This document shows positions 7,392 to 9,065 of a stretch of DNA of 9,065 nt, piece after piece. The stretch spans positions 1-9,065 of the forward strand of contig JAYEJW010000421.1 in the NCBI GenBank assembly GCA_034716535.1. The letters are read 5' to 3'. A program made the position numbers and the translations under genes. Numbering within the stretch: position 1 is the first letter of the stretch; the number at the start of each line of letters is the position of its first letter. This DNA comes from JAYEJW01 sp034716535 (GTDB taxonomy: Bacteria > Pseudomonadota > Gammaproteobacteria > Chromatiales > Chromatiaceae). A model generated the notes under the pieces. The model worked only from the letters and a program-made list of their open reading frames with translations. It was not told where the DNA came from and ran no database searches.

Positions 7392-7426
7392 GCTGACGAG
7401 CTCGCGGGGACAGGCTCGCCGTCAGC
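7392..7426. terminator. Imperfect hairpin between convergent 3' ends
   Basis: GCTGACGAGC (7392-7401) can pair with GCTCG (7414-7418) plus TCAGC (7422-7426), giving ten base pairs with a 3-base bulge and a 12-base loop. It sits between the end of wzt and the end of the convergent glycosyltransferase gene, overlapping the latter's stop codon. No T-tract follows on either strand, so a classical intrinsic terminator is not supported. It may still protect 3' ends or help bidirectional termination. Confidence 0.25.
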
Positions 7427-8459
7427 CCGCAGGGGCGTCGGTGTTCAGGGCCTCGAGCAGAGTGACCGCGACTTTCTTCCAATTGATGTGCTGGATGGAT
7501 TTTGCGCCCGCCCGTCCCATTCTCGCAGCAGCATCGGGGTCGGCAGCAAGCTGGTCGATACGCTTGGCGATGCTTTTCGGTGCCGGCGCGCAGACGAAGC
7601 CGGTATGCCCATGCTCGACGATCCTCGCAGGCTCCCCTGAATCAACGCAGGTGAGAACGGGCTTCTCGCTATGGAACGCCTCTAGCGTAACAAGCCCGAA
7701 ATCCTCCTGTAGAGGAACGAACGGAACGACCAACGCGTTCGCGTAGAGGTCCAGGAGCTCCTCGTCAGAGATTCGCCCCAAGAAAGAGATCCGTGGATCC
7801 TTGACCGCCAGCGAGCGCAACGCCAGCTCGTCCTCTCCTGTGCCCACAATGATCAGCTTCACCTTGGCGCGGACATAGCGCATCGCCTTGATGACCAGAT
7901 CGACCCGCTTCCACCGGTGGAGCCGCCCCGGCAGAAACACATACTGATAGGCGCCGCGCCGAAAACCACACAGGGTGGATGCCTGGTACAGCACATCCGA
8001 GTCCAACCCATTGTACTTTTCCAGCCGCTGTGTCACCTCATGGCTGATGGTAAATCGTCTCCGCGTTCGCGGTGGTCTCAGCGCCGCCGTGTCCAGTTGG
8101 CGGATGAACCGCCGCTGGCTCAAGAGCGCTTTGGACGGTTTCGGAAACTGCCTCTCGAACAGGTCGTAAAACGCCCGCATCGTATGCTGGAGATAGCACA
8201 CATGATTGGGATGGCGTACGAGATAGGCGGGCGCTTTCGTGGAAATCACACCATCATAGGCCGAAAGATCCAGGTCGTAGAAGCGAAGATAAGATTCCTG
8301 AATCTGATAGTAGTCCCGCTCATCGCTGACCACCGACAGGATGTCTGCTTCCGCGCCCTCATCCCTAAGGGCGTTCTGCAATCCCTCAGAGAAGCGCTCG
8401 GCCCCACCCTGCTCACCGCTGGGGGGCACCGCAGCCAGTACCGCAATCTTCGTTGGCAT
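7422..8459 (-). CDS. GT4 glycosyltransferase, fourth in the locus
   Basis: This 345-residue protein is a family-4 GT-B glycosyltransferase, at the short end of the family's range. It has GEQGGAERFSEGL (15-27) in the N-terminal glycine loop, YLQHTMRAFYDLF (89-101), FTISHEVTQRL (136-146), LPGRLHRWKRVDLVIKAM (176-193; R179 and K184 are candidate phosphate contacts), FLGRISDEEL (226-235) and E-x7-E at E252/E260 in EDFGLVTLEAF (252-262). All key motifs are intact, and there is no signal peptide or membrane segment. It is presumably a cytoplasmic enzyme adding one sugar to the lipid-linked chain; donor and linkage are unknown. The gene follows the methyltransferase gene on the same strand after 59 bases, probably in one operon. 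The spacer contains a short hairpin (TCGCG/CGCGA around a 4-base loop, 8486-8499) and an AGGAAA about 15 bases before the ATG. Its N-terminal half is diverged from the other three enzymes, which suggests a distinct acceptor. Confidence 0.92.
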   Translation of the reverse strand: MPTKIAVLAAVPPSGEQGGAERFSEGLQNALRDEGAEADILSVVSDERDYYQIQESYLRFYDLDLSAYDGVISTKAPAYLVRHPNHVCYLQHTMRAFYDLFERQFPKPSKALLSQRRFIRQLDTAALRPPRTRRRFTISHEVTQRLEKYNGLDSDVLYQASTLCGFRRGAYQYVFLPGRLHRWKRVDLVIKAMRYVRAKVKLIIVGTGEDELALRSLAVKDPRISFLGRISDEELLDLYANALVVPFVPLQEDFGLVTLEAFHSEKPVLTCVDSGEPARIVEHGHTGFVCAPAPKSIAKRIDQLAADPDAAARMGRAGAKSIQHINWKKVAVTLLEALNTDAPAG

Positions 8460-8518
8460 CTTGATCGAACGCTTTTCCTATACTTTCGCGAAGGCGCGAC
8501 ACAGAGACGTTCCCACCG

Positions 8519-9065
8519 CTATGGCTTGTACCCGATCACCGCATAGTCGGGGGCTGCGCCAAAGTGCCTGTTGATGAATTCGATGGCGGTATTAAGCTTG
8601 CCGGAATTCTGCTCTTCAGCCGGCTGCAGGGGAAGACGCTCTACCGCCCGGTTCTCGGTTAAGCGAAGGATCTCCACAGACTCGAAGCCCCGCGCTCCGA
8701 GTAGAAACTGCGAGACGAGTGGCGGCAGGGGATTGAGGTGAGTGGGGTCGTTATAGAAGCTGCAGCTGCCCACGACCAGATTTTCCGGATTCGGGGTCTC
8801 GAACATGGCAATGCCTCCGGGGTTGAGCACGCGCAGGCACTCATCGATCAGCCGAACCAGATCGGTGAACGGGATGTGCTCAATGATATGAAACCCGGTT
8901 ATGGCTCCCAGGCAGGCATCGGGCAGGCCGCGCAAGTATTCCATCGCATCCCCCTCGACGACATCCAAGCCCGCCTCCCGGCACTGCTCGATCGTAACGC
9001 GATTGGTATCGAGCCCCTTTCCAGCGAGCCCCTGTTCTCTCAGCAGCTGCAGCCATTCCCCTCGC
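8519..9065 (-). CDS. Class I SAM-dependent methyltransferase, WbdD methyltransferase-like (5' end outside window)
   Basis: The frame is open to the right edge, so only the C-terminal 181 residues are seen. Numbering from the edge, the visible part starts with RGEWLQLL (1-8), the tail of the SAM-binding glycine motif usually read as GCGRGEW. Then come GLDTN (17-21), whose acidic residue would hold the SAM ribose, VVEGDAMEYL (35-44), GFHIIEHI (57-64) and LRVLNPGGIAMFETPNPEN (77-95), followed by FYNDPTHLNPLPP (103-115). The GRGEW, NPEN and DPTHLNPLPP combination recalls methyltransferases of O-polysaccharide clusters, including the methyltransferase part of WbdD, the chain-terminating enzyme. 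The likely job is O-methylation of a sugar on the glycan, perhaps capping the non-reducing end; this is inference. The protein stops about 65 residues after the DPTH motif, so no C-terminal kinase or long coiled coil follows. An internal TTG (8968) could be taken as a start but would remove the SAM-binding site, so it is not the true start. Confidence 0.88.
   Translation of the reverse strand, partial: RGEWLQLLREQGLAGKGLDTNRVTIEQCREAGLDVVEGDAMEYLRGLPDACLGAITGFHIIEHIPFTDLVRLIDECLRVLNPGGIAMFETPNPENLVVGSCSFYNDPTHLNPLPPLVSQFLLGARGFESVEILRLTENRAVERLPLQPAEEQNSGKLNTAIEFINRHFGAAPDYAVIGYKP

Noticed and set aside
8583..8591. GGCGGTATT, resembling the start of an ops/JUMPstart element (GGCGGTAG).
   Set aside because: It lies inside the methyltransferase coding region, on the strand opposite to its transcription, and the match breaks after seven bases.
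8519..8968. Reading the methyltransferase as a complete 149-residue protein starting at TTG 8968.
   Set aside because: The frame stays open to the window edge and encodes the RGEW tail of the SAM-binding motif and GLDTN upstream of this TTG, so the gene is truncated by the window, not short.

Overview
The window is a segment of a GC-rich bacterial chromosome carrying part of a cell-surface polysaccharide locus, most likely for an O-antigen-type glycan exported by an ABC transporter. The Wzm/Wzt pair, the WbpY/WbpZ-like glycosyltransferases and the gene style point to a Gram-negative proteobacterium. The genus cannot be read from the sequence. No RNA gene, insertion sequence, integrase or CRISPR array is visible.

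Layout, left to right. (1) Bases 1-255 are a non-coding leader, AT-richer over the first ~120 bases, with three short inverted repeats. (2) 256-1422 (+) encodes a multi-spanning membrane protein with a GYDGQFYA motif in its first extracytoplasmic loop, probably a GT-C-like enzyme or polymer-assembly protein. (3) 4862-1392 (-) is a leftward operon of three family-4 (GT-B fold) glycosyltransferases; the last one overlaps the 3' end of the membrane protein gene by 31 bp in antisense. (4) 4863-5282 is a divergent control region of about 420 bases. (5) 5283-7332 (+) is the export operon wzm-wzt; Wzt carries the extra C-terminal domain used to recognise the glycan. (6) 9065-7422 (-) is a second leftward operon: a SAM-dependent methyltransferase cut by the window edge, then a fourth GT4 glycosyltransferase. 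It converges on wzt, with an imperfect hairpin between them.

Inferred working model: the four cytoplasmic glycosyltransferases extend a lipid-linked glycan with nucleotide-sugar donors; the methyltransferase modifies a sugar, plausibly the non-reducing end; the C-terminal domain of Wzt may recognise that end; and Wzm/Wzt flips the finished chain to the periplasm. The membrane protein at the left may act on the chain or on a lipid-linked sugar at the periplasmic face. Genes for priming, nucleotide-sugar synthesis and ligation are not in the window, so the sugar composition cannot be given. The system resembles known ABC-dependent O-polysaccharide pathways. The least described parts are the membrane protein and the specific pairing of methyltransferase and Wzt.
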